Shown in pieces: positions 33,393 through 46,100 of a stretch of DNA of 64,000 nucleotides (the first letter of the stretch is position 1; the number at the start of each line of letters is the position of its first letter). The notes below the pieces were generated by a model. The model made no database searches. It worked only from the letters and a program-made list of their open reading frames with translations, and was not told the DNA's origin. The stretch is from Hansfordia pulvinata. Taxonomy: Eukaryota; Ascomycota; Sordariomycetes; Xylariales. The translations under genes and the position numbers were made by a program. Where the stretch lies: positions 2,728,001 to 2,792,000 of the forward strand of contig BJKQ01000003.1 of the NCBI GenBank assembly GCA_006538405.1, read 5' to 3'.

Positions 33393-34010
33393 TGTGACGG
33401 TTTGGTGGTGTGGCGGGCTATGTCGAGTGGTGACGGGCCTTGGTGATGTTGTCGTGGGATGATGAGGTTGTAGAAGTCCTTCGTCAGTAGCTCGACGTCT
33501 TGGGTAAAAGTTCAATGCTGGCAGGTTGCCGCAAAGATTCCCCCACCAAATCGGGCTGGGCGCAGGGCCGGACGGCAAAGTCTGTGGGCGTGGTCTGATT
33601 GGCCAGTCTGCGACGAGAGCACAAATCATTTTGAAAAAGCCCTAATCATGCCCCGCCCTGACACTGCGTCGAGAATGAGATGGAGAGGTACTTGACAAAA
33701 GGCGTATTGTAGCGGTGAAGCGAGGTACGGTACCTTGGCCCAATTCTCCCGATCCTCGAAAGGCCTGCAGTCTGTGCACGGACCACTCGGTAAAAATTCA
33801 CCCGTGTCTCCCACCAACTGGATGCTTCGGTGCTTTGAAATCAATGCTGGCGAGTACCCGCTGACTGAGCGGTCCCGCGCCCCTGGTCCGACCGTCGCTT
33901 GCCTTTCTGGAGGAAATTCAAAGAGGCCCGCCCACCGACATCATCTTCCCTCCACACAACTTACCACCACCAACCCATCTACGGCATTTCACCACCAGAA
34001 ATCAGTCAAG
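33393..34010. promoter_or_regulatory. Bidirectional ribosomal-protein promoter (rpl30/rpl10)
   Basis: 618 bp separates two divergent ribosomal protein starts. It contains ATTGG (33598-33602, a reversed CCAAT box) and AGCCCTAA (33638-33645), which matches the Tbf1-type RCCCTAA element described for ribosomal protein promoters in many ascomycetes. CT-rich leaders run toward each ATG. Shared control of the two genes is inferred. Confidence 0.65.
33638..33645 (+). promoter_or_regulatory. Tbf1-like AGCCCTAA element
   Basis: Exact RCCCTAA core, roughly midway between the rpl30 and rpl10 start codons (about 245 bp and 370 bp away). Similar elements mark ribosomal protein gene promoters in ascomycetes that rely on Tbf1. 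Binding is inferred from the sequence only. Confidence 0.5.
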
Positions 34011-35035
34011 ATGGCGCGTCGTCCCGCGAGATGCTACCGGTACTGCAAGAACAAGGTAAGCACTCGACACCGCCCGTTCACGACTCCTCCCCAACGGCCG
34101 CCAACGCCTTCCCGGACCCCTCGTCGAATCCCATCACAAATCGAACTGCCACTGTCGGACTGGCAAAGGCGCATCACCAAAATCACTTCACACCTCCACA
34201 ACAAAGATCAGGCGTATCTGGCCGGAGGAAATGCGCTTATGCGGCTGCGCCATCTTCTCTCACGAGACACTCTCCTGCTCGGCCCGATGCGTTTTGGGAT
34301 TCGCGCGGGGCTCAGCACACCACCCATTCTTCAAGGGCCATTTTGACTTGATACTGACGAATCATTCTCCAGCCGTACCCTAAGTCCCGGTTCAACCGTG
34401 GTGTCCCCGACCCCAAGATCCGCATCTTCGACCTGGGTCGCAAGCGTGCCAAGGTCGATGACTTCCCTCTGTGCATCCACATGGTGTCCAACGAGTACGA
34501 ACAGCTCGGCTCTGAGGCTCTCGAAGCCGCCCGTATTTGCTGCAACAAGTACATGGTCAAGAACACCGGAAAGGAGGGTTTCCACATCCGCGTCCGCGCC
34601 CACCCCTTCCACGTCGTCCGCATCAACAAGATGTTGTCGTGCGCTGGTGCCGATAGACTGCAGACTGGAATGCGTGGTGCCTGGGGTAAGCCCAACGGCA
34701 CTGTCGCCCGTGTCAACATTGGCCAGATCCTGATCAGCCTGCGCACCCGTGACTCCAGTACGTCTCCGTCTTGCCTACAACCCGTCTTGTCCCTTTCTAA
34801 CCTTGCTACAGACAAGGGCCACGCCCTCGAGGCTCTCCGCCGCGCCCAGTACAAGTTCCCCGGTCGCCAAAAGATCATCATCTCCAAGAACTGGGGCTTC
34901 ACCCCCCTGCGTCGCGAGGAGTACCTTGAGCGCAAGGCTGCCGGCCGCGTCAAGGTCGACGGTGCCTACGTCAAGTTCCTGACCAACCACGGTCCCCTCG
35001 CCCAGAACATGAAGCAGTTCCCCGAGGCCTTTTAA
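34011..35035 (+). CDS. rpl10: 60S ribosomal protein L10 (uL16)
   Basis: Three exons: 34011-34055, 34373-34757 and 34812-35035, 217 aa. Exon 1 encodes only [16 protein letters not shown] 317-nt intron (34056-34372) follows, longer than the others here, as often seen in ribosomal protein genes. Exon 2 begins [18 protein letters not shown] and carries the uL16 core ([36 protein letters not shown]). Intron 2 (34758-34811, GTACGT...CAG) splits the Asn codon of DSNKGHALEA. The end is NMKQFPEAF. uL16 forms part of the large-subunit active core and is loaded late in 60S maturation. It shares its upstream region with rpl30. Confidence 0.97.
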
Positions 35036-38000
35036 GCACCTGAAGGATCATCAGGGCAAGGAAGGAAAACTGGGTTGTGGACAGGCGTACATCGGATTCC
35101 CATAGCACTGTTGATTGACAGTCAATACGGACATTGATTGCATTTGCATCTACACCACTGGCCTGTCTTGCCTATATGTGCATGCTACTATGATTCATGC
35201 ATACCATGTGACGCGGCTGGCAGTCAACGCGAAGCTGGGTCAACATTGTTCTATGACGAGCTTGGCTTCGTACTCTTGGCCGGTCTTACGCATTATCTTG
35301 TCGAGACAGCAGGCCGTAGCCCCTACGCTGTCTAGCCAAATGAGTTATTTGGAATGGTATATGCCCACTTAGTGACATGGCCAGAAAAAGCCGCGCAAGC
35401 ATTCGGGACGAGGTGAACAAAGCGGCGCACGAAGGCTTGCAGTCTCAGCCGAGAGCGCTGGCGATATCTGTCACGCAGCTCTGCCCTTCAGCCCTCACCC
35501 TCCTCAGCCTCGCAGGGCAATGTCGGCAGCCTCACACACGTGCCGACATGATATGAGGGCCCCAGCATCAATGTTACTCGTACACAGAGCCGGATGCCCT
35601 AGGAGTGTGTACCTGGTTTAAGGCAGGGACGGGACAGCCAGAGGGTTTACCTGTCCCTGACCACCCTCCACTGAGCGTCCTGCATGGCTCAGTACCGGGG
35701 TACTCCGCTGATGACGAGATATGTTGCAATCGCTCACGGAATAAGCATGGTTGCGACCACACAAGGGGCCAGTGAGAAAGGGCCGGCCTTGGAGGGGGCC
35801 ACCTGACCACCTGATCCAATCATGCTTCCTCCCGCACCCGGGCGAACGAGCCAGAAGGATGGGTAGCGTGGGTGCCGGCGACGCCCGGCTGGATTCTCGC
35901 GGGGTCGCAGGCCCTCGTACCGTCACTTACCCGCATGGGCATATTTCCCTGAGACTCCCTGACCTGAGATCTGGAGGGCTGGCGGAAACCCCGGCGGCCT
36001 GTCGCCTGGCTTGCTGCGGATGTTTGCGACGTGGCTCACATGGCGCAGCAACGATCTCGATGGGCCATATATAAGGTAATGTAGACTCATGAGCAGAACG
36101 CTGGTGTTGTAGAGGCGTCACTTGGGAGCCGCGATGGACAGCAGGGCGAAGGGGGCGAGCAGGCAACCGGTCCGTCCGGGCCCAGGCGGCCGGGTACGAG
36201 TAGTGGGTAAGGCAGTACTCGTAAGATCCAGCGCATTCGTCCCCATCGTTAAATCGTCGACACAGTTGTACAGGGACACCTTATCTGCCCTATTCCCAAG
36301 AGTACCTACTTGATCCATGCTGGGCGTGCTGGGCTAATCATCAACGCTAGCCTAGGGCGAGGCATGAGGAGGAGAGACGACCCACCGAATGATCTCACTT
36401 GCACTTTCAGGGTCTTCTGTTGGGGCGAAGACGACCTGATAACCGCCAGTAATCTGGCGGCAATGCTTCCGCGGTCATCTGCCTGGATCCTTGGGCACTT
36501 CATCCACGGACGAGTACACGTTCTATTCATGGCGACGTACGAGCAGGTAGCGCATGTAAGCCTGCGATGCTCCTCGAAACTGGCTGAGTCGAGATACTCG
36601 TGCACAGCCGTCGCCAGTCCCAGCTGCAGAGTAAGAAACAGCGTTGCGCCACACTGTCGAGGTCCAGTGAGAGTGCTGGCGGCACAGAGCACAGCCCGAC
36701 CTGCGTGTCTCCCCTGTGCGCAGATACTCTTCTGCAAGCCGGCAAGCAAAGATGGCGAACCGGGAAACCTGGAAGAGGCGCGCCGTTGGGCTATTTTAGT
36801 CAACAGCCACTAGGCGGGCGACATTTGGCGAAACATGAGGTGCCCGCCATGCTCGCCTGATCTAAAATGCAGAAGCTGGGTACCACTACATGATACTGGA
36901 TCCCAGTGAGCACCAGCCGCTAATCAATGATCGTACAGGCACAGATTTGCCCTGGAACGCGCAATTTCGGGGAGAAGATCCGGGCGCTTTTACGACGTGG
37001 ACGACTTGTCGCTCGACTATCGCCTGGTGAGGTTGAGACCGGAAAGCATGGAAACACGCAGACACGGCAAGGGAGATAGAACCTAATCTTGAACACGTCG
37101 GGCGTGTATCGCGCTGGCCTGCGCGGTGGCCCGCTGTTGTCGTCGTAGCGGTCTGGCCTGCAGGCAAATGGAGACGGGCGGCTGCATCGAGACGAGGAGT
37201 CGCGTGCAATCCGGAAAGGAGGTGGGCGGCGGCACTGGGTCGATCAGTGGTCGCCACAGGCCATGGAAAGTCGCAGGCCATGTACGAGCTACGTGCGCTC
37301 GTGCCGTGCTCTTCGTGGTCGTGTCTGTCCCTGACGTCGCGGAGCCCCCCACCTCGAGTCCCTGCAACGTGGGAGGGTTCAATAGCCCGCTGGCTGGCCG
37401 AGAGGCGTGCTCGTACCTAAGCGTCATGGGCCGCGCTCAATAGTCGACAGGATGTGGCTCGCTTGGCTGGTGGTGGTTGCTTGTGGCACCCACCTGAACG
37501 TCGCTGTTGTTGCACAAGGTCACCAGGGACTGCGAGGGCGGGCGACTGACGAGCGCGTGTTACAGGGCGACGCCGTGCGTTAGTCCTCGATCCCTCGCCT
37601 CTGCCGGCCCAACAGGTCTGGAGATGCTTTGCCGCGTAGGGGTGGTAGGGGTGGGTAAAGCCGGTGATGAGTCGATGGATGCTGAGGTGAGGGCAAGTGA
37701 CGTGGGTACGAGTAGATACCTGCCTTCAGAGGTTGCCCGCGCCAGCAAGCGGAGGGAGGGCGCTTGACTTGGTGACTTGGTGGTGGAGAAGAAGAGCTGA
37801 TCTTCGCGGGCGTGCTTGCCGCGCCTGCCCCCGTGCGATTCCACGTCGGCGGCGTCTTCCCACGGCCCCTCGACTGCCCGCCCCGTCGTCCCACCCCACC
37901 GCCTCACGTCCGCGCCCGGTCTGGGCAGCTTCACCGTCTGCAGGCGGTATCTGTGCTTGTATGTACATGTACATCCAGACCAGCCCATCCACGGACGCAC

Positions 38001-38982
38001 TCCTCCAGCTGCAGCACCTCATCTGCGCCCTCATCTACCAGCACCTCCGACTGCGTCTCGCGTGTCCACGCATCCTCCGTCCTTGTGCACCCTCCAGCAA
38101 CACCTCACACTACACGCCAGCCTCAGTAGCACGGCCAACCTCGAGTCCTGTTCTCGTCGCCTCGTCTCGCCTCTGTACGACTGTCTCCCTGCGTACCTGG
38201 CGCGCGACCGACTATTTGGTCCTGACATCCTGGCCAACCCCGTCATCGGCTGTCCGCCCCTGCGTCAGTCCTCACCCAGTTCGGGTCTGCCCGATCTTGA
38301 CAATTTGGTCGCTTGCCTTACGACTCGTACGAGGGCTACTTCGAGGCTCCTTATACAGCAGACCGCCTCTCGTTCGACCTGCCTTCTGTCCCACCACGCC
38401 TCGTTTGACGCTCACAAGGGGCTCAGGTCAAGCACTCAACTCTTGCTAGCTCAGCTGTTTGGCTTAAGCGACCGGACGACCCTAGTTCTCGCGTTGTCTC
38501 TGCTGTTTGCACGCCCAGCACCCGTTTGCCCGCTGGCCGCATCACTCATCAGCCTGACCTGTAATCAACCTGACGCACCCTGGTCGCTGGACGGACCGTC
38601 CTGCCAACGCTTGCCAGCAGCGCCTTATCGACTCTCTTATTGCTCAGGGCCCCGCTTGCAAACATCGCAGTGCGGGCTTCTGTTGTTATTGTTATTCCGT
38701 CCTCTGACTTGAACGGTATTTCAACTGCGCCTGTTTCCCTCCGGTGGTCGGCACCCCAATCATCCACCTTATCCCAGATCCGACTTAACGCGACCGACAG
38801 CGCTATCTCCACTAGACGCCCTCTAATCTGATACGGAGTCTGGGGACGCGTATGAGCTGTGACGCCAGTAGACTAGGCCGTGTCTAGATCTCATCGACTC
38901 TGCCCCTGCAGAGCCGATAACACGGCTGGTCCCTTCGACTGGACTCGAGCATTCCTCTCATCTCATCCCACACTCCACAACC
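35036..38982. other. Long intergenic region (3.9 kb)
   Basis: No gene recognised. The left end is the rpl10 3' UTR. The last 1.2 kb (about 37800-38980) is strongly C/T-rich on the plus strand and resembles a long promoter and leader for the gene starting at 38983. Four TACTCGTA/TACGAGTA octamers occur (35575, 36195, 36216, 37707). The open frames between 37697 and 38712 are Ser/Pro/Thr-rich and not protein-like. Confidence 0.5.
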
Positions 38983-40722
38983 ATGGCTTTCCAACAGCCG
39001 ACCCGCGCGGTTCCTCAGCGGAGTTTCCGCCCTGCACATGCCGACGACCAAACGCCAAGCACCCCCCAGCCGACGTCACCAGCGGTTGAAGAATCGCAGA
39101 CTTGGGTTCTGTTCCCGCCCCCGACTGAAGACGGCACTGTCTCGTCGTATTTGACTTCCCAGACCGCAAACCCTACCCCAGGCCGATCGCGGCTCAGCGA
39201 CCTCGGTAGTCTCAACACCGTCGCACGATCTGGCGATAGTGCACATCGGGAAGCCTCGCCTACATCTGAAGATGTCCTAGACGACAACTCGGAGGACGAT
39301 GATGCCGAACTTGATAGCCTGGATAGCCACCTGCCAGGGTTCCGCTCAGCTCCCAACTACCACAACCCAACGCCACAGGGTCTTCAGCACACGGCGCCTG
39401 TAGTTCCCGCGCATGATGGCCTTGGGTCCTTCCGACTGGACCAGGAAGCGGCAGGCCCTGCTTTCCAGGCCCGCCTCTATGAGTTCGAACAATACAATCC
39501 CCAGCGCTTCAAAAGGCGCCGCGAGAGTCTGGATCTTGCGCAGGCTGAACTCGAGGAGCAGGATCAAGAGGCGGAGAAAATGCGCCGCATCGAAGCGTGG
39601 CGATTGGAGCAGAGTCGTCTTCTGCTAGATGAGATTCAGAAGGAGACCAGAAGGCAAAGACGATCATTCGCCAGCGCTACCAGCGTTCGCCGCCTGAGCA
39701 GCGCCGCCGAAGATATGGCATCCATGAACGCGGAGGAAACTGCTGACCCGGGAGATGCCTGGCACGATCAAAATTCTGCCGCCGGCTCAGAGCCCGAACA
39801 CGAGCGGGAAAGTGTGTGGGGTCTGATCACTCGCAAGGTTGTCCGAGACATTCTCGGCATTGATGACAAGATGCTAGCTATTCTCTATGGCGAAGCCCTC
39901 CCAGACGAGGATGATCTGTCGTCGACCCCCAAGGCTTCGATCAAGCAGCCCACGCCCCTGCCGCAAGACGGACCACCTCAGGCGACAACGGACCCTGCTT
40001 GGCACATCAAAATGCTTGAACGCGTTGCGAAGGAGCTCGGGCATTTGGTCAGTCAGCTCTCGGGGCATCCGGGCGCTTTTTCGACCTTTTCCCGGATGCA
40101 ACAGATGCCAATCCCTTACGCTGGACTGCCGCCGATTCCAGAAACAGCCGCCGACCTACAGCACAGTACGACGGCCAAGAAGACGACCATATCGATTCCT
40201 GAGTTTCAGCCTACTGTCGGGACCCAAACCAGGCCGATTGATATTCTTCAGAGAAGACTTTCGTACGACTCGACTCAGCCCGGACCGCATCATGGACACG
40301 GTGAAGGCAACGGCGCTTTCACGCAAGACGAATGGGAGCAAGACCTAGACGTCCGGCTCATATTCCGATACCTTCGATCGCGGTTCACGTCACGGGCCGG
40401 CAATTCCACCAACGCGGCAAGCCACTCGCATGCGGCCCCGCCAAGTTCACAGGACTTGGCAGCCAAGGTTGCTCGGGTAAGGCAGCACCACCCCTTGGTG
40501 GCCAGGTCGCGGCCCGTTGAGCGGAGGACTTTCAAGGCAGCCACGCCGACGAGCCCGGTGCACTTTCGACCGGGGTCGAGCTGTGCGAGTCAGAGCGCGC
40601 GACGATCGGTCAGGAGGAGCAGCTGTTCGTCGCGGCATTACTGGGACATTGGAGCAGGATCCGTTGGCACGGGATCGCTGATAGCAGCGACAGGCCCAAT
40701 GGGAAGTTGGGGCGAGATATAG
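38983..40722 (+). CDS. Conserved-looking fungal protein of unknown function
   Basis: A single exon encodes 579 aa. An N-terminal disordered part contains ESQTWVLFPPPTED and an acidic Ser/Asp stretch. A short stretch with ARLYEFEQYNPQRFKRRRESL leads into a charged coiled coil (about residues 178-227). A more ordered segment includes SVWGLITRKVVRDILGIDDKMLAILYGE and DPAWHIKMLERVAKELGHLV. The C-terminus is basic and Ser-rich (RSVRRSSCSSRHYWDIGAGS), closing with GSLIAATGPMGSWGEI. The alternation of aromatic and Gly-rich short motifs looks like a conserved Pezizomycotina protein, but I cannot name the family. No signal peptide or membrane segment is seen. Confidence 0.72.
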   Translation: MAFQQPTRAVPQRSFRPAHADDQTPSTPQPTSPAVEESQTWVLFPPPTEDGTVSSYLTSQTANPTPGRSRLSDLGSLNTVARSGDSAHREASPTSEDVLDDNSEDDDAELDSLDSHLPGFRSAPNYHNPTPQGLQHTAPVVPAHDGLGSFRLDQEAAGPAFQARLYEFEQYNPQRFKRRRESLDLAQAELEEQDQEAEKMRRIEAWRLEQSRLLLDEIQKETRRQRRSFASATSVRRLSSAAEDMASMNAEETADPGDAWHDQNSAAGSEPEHERESVWGLITRKVVRDILGIDDKMLAILYGEALPDEDDLSSTPKASIKQPTPLPQDGPPQATTDPAWHIKMLERVAKELGHLVSQLSGHPGAFSTFSRMQQMPIPYAGLPPIPETAADLQHSTTAKKTTISIPEFQPTVGTQTRPIDILQRRLSYDSTQPGPHHGHGEGNGAFTQDEWEQDLDVRLIFRYLRSRFTSRAGNSTNAASHSHAAPPSSQDLAAKVARVRQHHPLVARSRPVERRTFKAATPTSPVHFRPGSSCASQSARRSVRRSSCSSRHYWDIGAGSVGTGSLIAATGPMGSWGEI

Positions 40723-43159
40723 ACCAGCCATATCGGCCCGCCAGCAGTCGGCCCGGAGCTGGCTGTATTTGTACGACCGAGTCGCAGCATGAAGGCGACA
40801 TGACGAGCTAGAAACGATTTTGCACGCGGCGTTCGGAAGGGATCTTTCCACCACATACACTAGCATTAACACATACCAATACCACTCGAGACATTTGACG
40901 ATTGACTGCCAAGTAAGACACATTACGCCGAGTCGGGTGGGAATGGGGCAGGTTTCTGGCACTGAGCTGGCATTGGCCAATCAAGCTGGTCAATTAGAGT
41001 GCTTGTCGACGTGGGCCGCGATGACTCCGAGAAGCGTGGTCACGATCTGTACGGGACCGTGAGACGGCTGTCAATGGCATCACCGCTCGACATTGCCGTA
41101 GACATCCACGATGTCGCAGGCTTGGGCCACCACTGATGAGCCACTGCCGCCTAACCTGACTGCCTGGCATCGACTACGAGATCAGCCTTCAGCAGCACGC
41201 AATGAGGAAACACCTGAAGACGCTTGCCATGGCGCCTTACACAGACAAACGAGGGTGCCGGGGGTCGGCTCTAGGGCGAGGGCTGGCTCGCACCTGGTCG
41301 CGCGTGTGAACGGATGCGTGAAAGACAAGTCACTTTGCGAGGACCGAGTTCAGCTTGCGGGCGACGCGGGGTGAGCAGTCGGGCGAGAGAGCTCGGCCGG
41401 GTACCTGGTGGAGCTGGGCGTCTTTCACGAGGGGGATCTGCGGGCCGCAAGGGCTCCTCCGGCCAATAGGGGACGCGCTGCTCCACGTTGACGAACAACA
41501 TCAGCGCGACGCGTTAATTGGCAGAGCTGCGCTAGACTCACACTCTCTACGGACATCCGACCAGAGAAGAGCAACACCCCCGCGCTGGGTTTGCTGTCTG
41601 TCTGTACCGTCACAAAAGGGACAGGCTATTCTGTGAGCAGGCACAGAGCAGAAGCCAACATGAGATGGCCGCCTGGTAAACGACACAGCTGGATTAGGTA
41701 CCTAAACGCACTGAGATGTCTAGATGTGCGGTGCTGGATCAGAGCATGATGGCACGAGACACGCTGACCCGGGGGAGGGGCTTGTCTTGTATCCCGGATA
41801 CCAGCACCAGCAGGAGGCGCAGACAAGAAAGACACTCTTCGAGCCCCGTGCTCAACCCGAGCCGAAGAGACTGGCGATGGTTTTCCAGCGACACGCTCTG
41901 GCGATGAATGCTGAATACGATGACCGCTGAATACAATATACCGCCAATGCTCGTCTTTTAGAAGCGACTCATTACGCAAACCGAGAATGGACGGGGCTGA
42001 CGACTGTAGCGCACCCCCTTCCTATAGCGAAAGAGTCATCTTGCTGCCCGTCGCATGCAGATCGTGCCGAGTCGCCGTGCTGCGGAGGTTGAGTAAAAGG
42101 GCAGACGACTGACAGCGACCAGCCCAGCCCACTCACACACGGGTTTGGGGTCGGATTGTTTGGTCAGCTCTGTTCTGCGGGCCGTTGTCTGCTGGATATC
42201 GCAAAATCCCGGCCCCGTCAGCGCTCGCAGGGCGGTGGCATTGGCACTGGCCCTGGGTATAGGAAGTACTCGTATGGATGCCATCCAATCCATGCGATCC
42301 AGCTGAGGCGAAGACGTGCCCGAGACTGTGCATGTGGCACTGGACTGGCCTGTGGCACTGGACTGGCCTGGAGCGGAGCACCCGCCCAACCCCACCACCA
42401 GCGACCCCAGCGACCCCAGGCTTGTCTGCCTGCCTGACGCCTCCAGTCTTCCCACCACCTGCCACTCCATACCACACGCACCCACGGTGCTATCTGCTGC
42501 TATCCACCAACACCGCCGCTCTCACCACCCTCTTAGCCAATTCCGACCCGGCGCCTCACTCTCGCGATCCTGCTCCCGTCTGCTCTGCTCTGCTCCTAGC
42601 TGCCCGCTCGAACCCCCTGCTTCGCTTGAACCGCTCGAATCGATCCTCGACACCGTGCGCGACACCCTCCCAGCTGCAAGTGAGCGCCCGCCGCGCACCC
42701 TAAAGCCCCAAGCTTGCTGCTGCGATATCCGCTCTCCCCTCCCAACCCAAGCCTGTCTGCGCGCCTTCTTCTGCCGTCTTTGATATCCCGAACCCCGCGG
42801 TCAGTCCTCGTACCCGTCTCGTCTCCATTCTGGCTCTGCTTCACGCCCCAACACTGGCCACCGCCGTGCTAGGCCACCTCTGCCCCCGTCCTCTCGCTTC
42901 CCCCCCTCTGCCTCCCCAGCTAACAAGCAGCAGTGCCATGTGCTAGGTGCCTCTGCCTTGCGACCCCAGCCGAGCCCGGTCGGGTCGCATGGAGCAGAGA
43001 GAAGCCACAGAAAAGGCCGCTCGCATACTCTACATTGCGCGAGAATAAATAGAGGCTGCTCGACCGCCCGCCCGCCCACTCCTGTGCCTTGCGCCTCTCG
43101 TCTCCGTCCTCTTCGCCTCTCAATGCCCCCGACCACGCCGCTGCGCCCCACCCTCCCCC
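40723..43159. other. Intergenic region and leader of the 1093-aa protein gene
   Basis: No gene recognised. The last 700 bp are C-rich and promoter-like, ending in an AATAAATA element at 43044. A short tandem duplication (TGGCACTGGACTGGCCTG, twice) lies at about 42334-42371. One TACTCGTA lies at 42267. Confidence 0.5.
43044..43051 (+). promoter_or_regulatory. TATA-like element for the 1093-aa protein gene
   Basis: AATAAATA (TATA-like) sits about 110 bp upstream of the ATG at 43160 in otherwise GC-rich sequence, on the correct strand. Confidence 0.4.
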
Positions 43160-46100
43160 ATGGCAGGACTCGGTCCCGACTTCGTGCTTCCCAACAGCCC
43201 CTTCTTTAATATCCACGACGATGCCCCCGTCGCCGCGCCCTCCCCGACCTTCACCGGCGGCCCCTGCAACTTCGTCGACCTAAACCAAGGCGCCAATGGC
43301 CCCAAGTGCGGCTGTCGTCGCTTTTGGAGCCGCCCTGCCCACGCTCCTGGCGACTCGAGTCTCGCCGACCAAGGCGCTTTCTGCATGTGTTCCCATCATG
43401 CTTGCTACCACGATGATGCTCCGGGACCCGTCGCGCCCACGGTTCCCGCCATGCCGCTGCACGTTCAGGTCGGCCAAGAGAACGAGCGCCCCAAGGCAAA
43501 TCGCGAGCCCTTAACCCCCGTGTTACCGGACCTCCCCTTCCACTTGACACAGATCCTTGGACAGACCCCCGGACTCGATGCCCCCAAGAAAGACTCCCCT
43601 ACGTTCAATGGGCACCCTCCTGGAGATGCCAATTCCCAACGCGACGGAACCAACTCCGTGCCGGCGCGCCAGCCCTCCATTCCTGATACGTTAAGCTGGA
43701 ATCGTTTCCTCATGACCCAACCGGATCTTGGGTCGCTATTGCCGCCTATACCGAGCCAATGCCTGATGTCGTCGCAGCCCAGCTCCACCACCTCTTCTGC
43801 GCGCGTGACATACCTGAAGCCATTCGCAGGCAAGGGCCTCCAGACACTGGGTGGTCACAAGTCCAAGCTGCGTGACTCAGTACAGCCCACCAGAGAGGAC
43901 CATGCCACGGTCGATGAGGACGCCACAGAACCCAATACCCACCTGTCTGTTGATGACGAACAGACAGTCGAGAACACACCGCGGTCCGCTCGGGATGCTG
44001 AGCTTTCCCCCAGGCAAAGTCAGGTCGACGCCTCCCGAGCTTCTCGCGGAAACTTCCAGGAGCTTTCCAATCTTCTGCAAGGCCATGAGCACCGTTTGGA
44101 CAGGCTCGAAAATGTGTCCTTCTCGGCTGCAGCACACGACGACTGTCATGAAAAACATGACCAGGCCGACCTGCGAGTCACGGAGCTGGAGTACCGCGTC
44201 ACCGAGGTCGAGAAGATGCTCAATGACAGCAGCAGCCACGCTGATGCCTCTCACACGTCTGATGTCAATGGAAGTATAGACAGCTCTGCGTCTTTTACCA
44301 CCGACCCAGCAGGAAACAAGATAGATCGCGCGGAGCTGTTTAGTGAGCTGCAGTCCTTGAGGGCCCAGCTCAGCCAGCTGCAAGACAGCTCGCCGTTCAC
44401 CTCCTATAATCGACCGTGGGAGATTGAGGTCGTCTTTCTCCCGTTCGCCTTGAAAGGTGTGTGGCTGACATCAAACGATTTCAACAACAGCCAAAGGGCA
44501 GCAGGGAGCCTCGCCACCGATGCCGATTCTTGGACTCAGCTGCCCAGCAGCCACGGCTCTGTCGACTTGCACTCTCCCGGATATGCGGAATGGACTGGCC
44601 CGGAGTTCGAAACAGACTGGCTGCTGCCTCGAGCCTGCCCCCCAGGTGGAATGGTTGACAAACGCCTCAGGAGTCGCGGGCTGGTCAAGAATGTAAAGGT
44701 TCGCGGTCCAGATGCCCGTAGCGTTCAAAAGGCAATCGGCGATGCCTTCGGGACGCTATTCCGCACATTCTCGCGCATGCAAGCCAACGTCCACCACGGG
44801 TCCAGCACACACCATCGTGTCGACAAATTCTTGGGCCTGCAGCACTCGTGGGTGCCACTCCGCAAGATACACAAAGACTCGCGGCTGAGGTTTCTCACAC
44901 CGGCCGAGATGATCACGCCGACCTTCTGGGACGTGCAATTCCTTACCTCAAGCATAGTGATGAAGGCCACTGACACCCATCGCCTCTACATAACGCAGCC
45001 CGAGGCCTATCTGCAGGATCAAGACGCCTACGATAACTGCTGGGGGTGGCAGCGGTTGCGTGAACTCAGCCGAGTGTATCCAGACTCACAGAGCAGCGAA
45101 GACGTGCCCGAGGCTGACGCCAAAGAGGACTGCTGGTTTTGGAACGACCGACTCGACGAGAACGCAACGAGTGCAAACAGCTCCCAGGATCTCAGCCTCC
45201 GGCAGGTGCCTCCAAGTCGGATGCTGCGGACGACCACGTCGCCATCCCCTCACATTCTGTCGGCCCGCCGTGGGGTCTCGCGCGTATCATCGTCTTCGGA
45301 GGCGCGCAGGAAGTCCAGACCGTTGCACGTCCGCACAACATCCATGCCACCGACTGTGGCGGCACCGTTCATGGCGTCGTCGCCTCTTTATCAGCAGGCT
45401 GGTAGCCGCCGTGTGGCCTCGTATGCGCATCCCCACGATCACCGTCGGCTCCCGCCGCTCGCCACAGGACGCCCCGCCATGGCCACCGTCTTTTCATCCT
45501 CGAAACGTCATAGCATCGCACGATCTCCCTCGGCGCGAGTTGCAGCTGCGGCAAGGTGGTTCACAGCGTCGCCCAGCCCAATGCCCGAGTTGGCCAACAA
45601 TCCAGGGGCAACCGCGCGCCGCCAGCGCCATCCCGCACCTATCCCACAGCAACGAGGCCACCACCAACAGCACCCTAACCCACATCCGCGTGCGATGACG
45701 CCCTACTACGCGACACCGTACAGTATTGTCCCGGGGGTAGCCGCGGCTGCCGACACGCGATCGAATCGCAGTGCGGGCGGTGGCACTATCGTCATATGGG
45801 ACGATGGCGACGACGACGTCCATGTTGTCGATATTGACCTTGACAACGGCAGTGGCACGGATATCTTTGAGGAAGACGACGATGATGAGAACGGTATGAC
45901 AGACTTTTCAATCGACATTGACAACGAGAACGGGGATGAGGACGAGGACGAGGGCGAAGACAGCCAAATGCGGGACTTGGATAACGAAGACGTCGACCTC
46001 GGCCTGGACGCGGAATTTAGCTTGGGCTTATCAGGGACGGGGTGGATCTCGGGCGCCAGCCAAGAGGACGATAGCCAAGCACGGCAGGGGGTCTCTGGGG

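Noticed and set aside
37697..38712. Overlapping 250- and 298-codon plus-strand frames
   Set aside because: Ser/Pro/Thr/Leu-rich readings of a CT-rich leader, with no domain. More likely promoter and 5' UTR of the gene at 38983.
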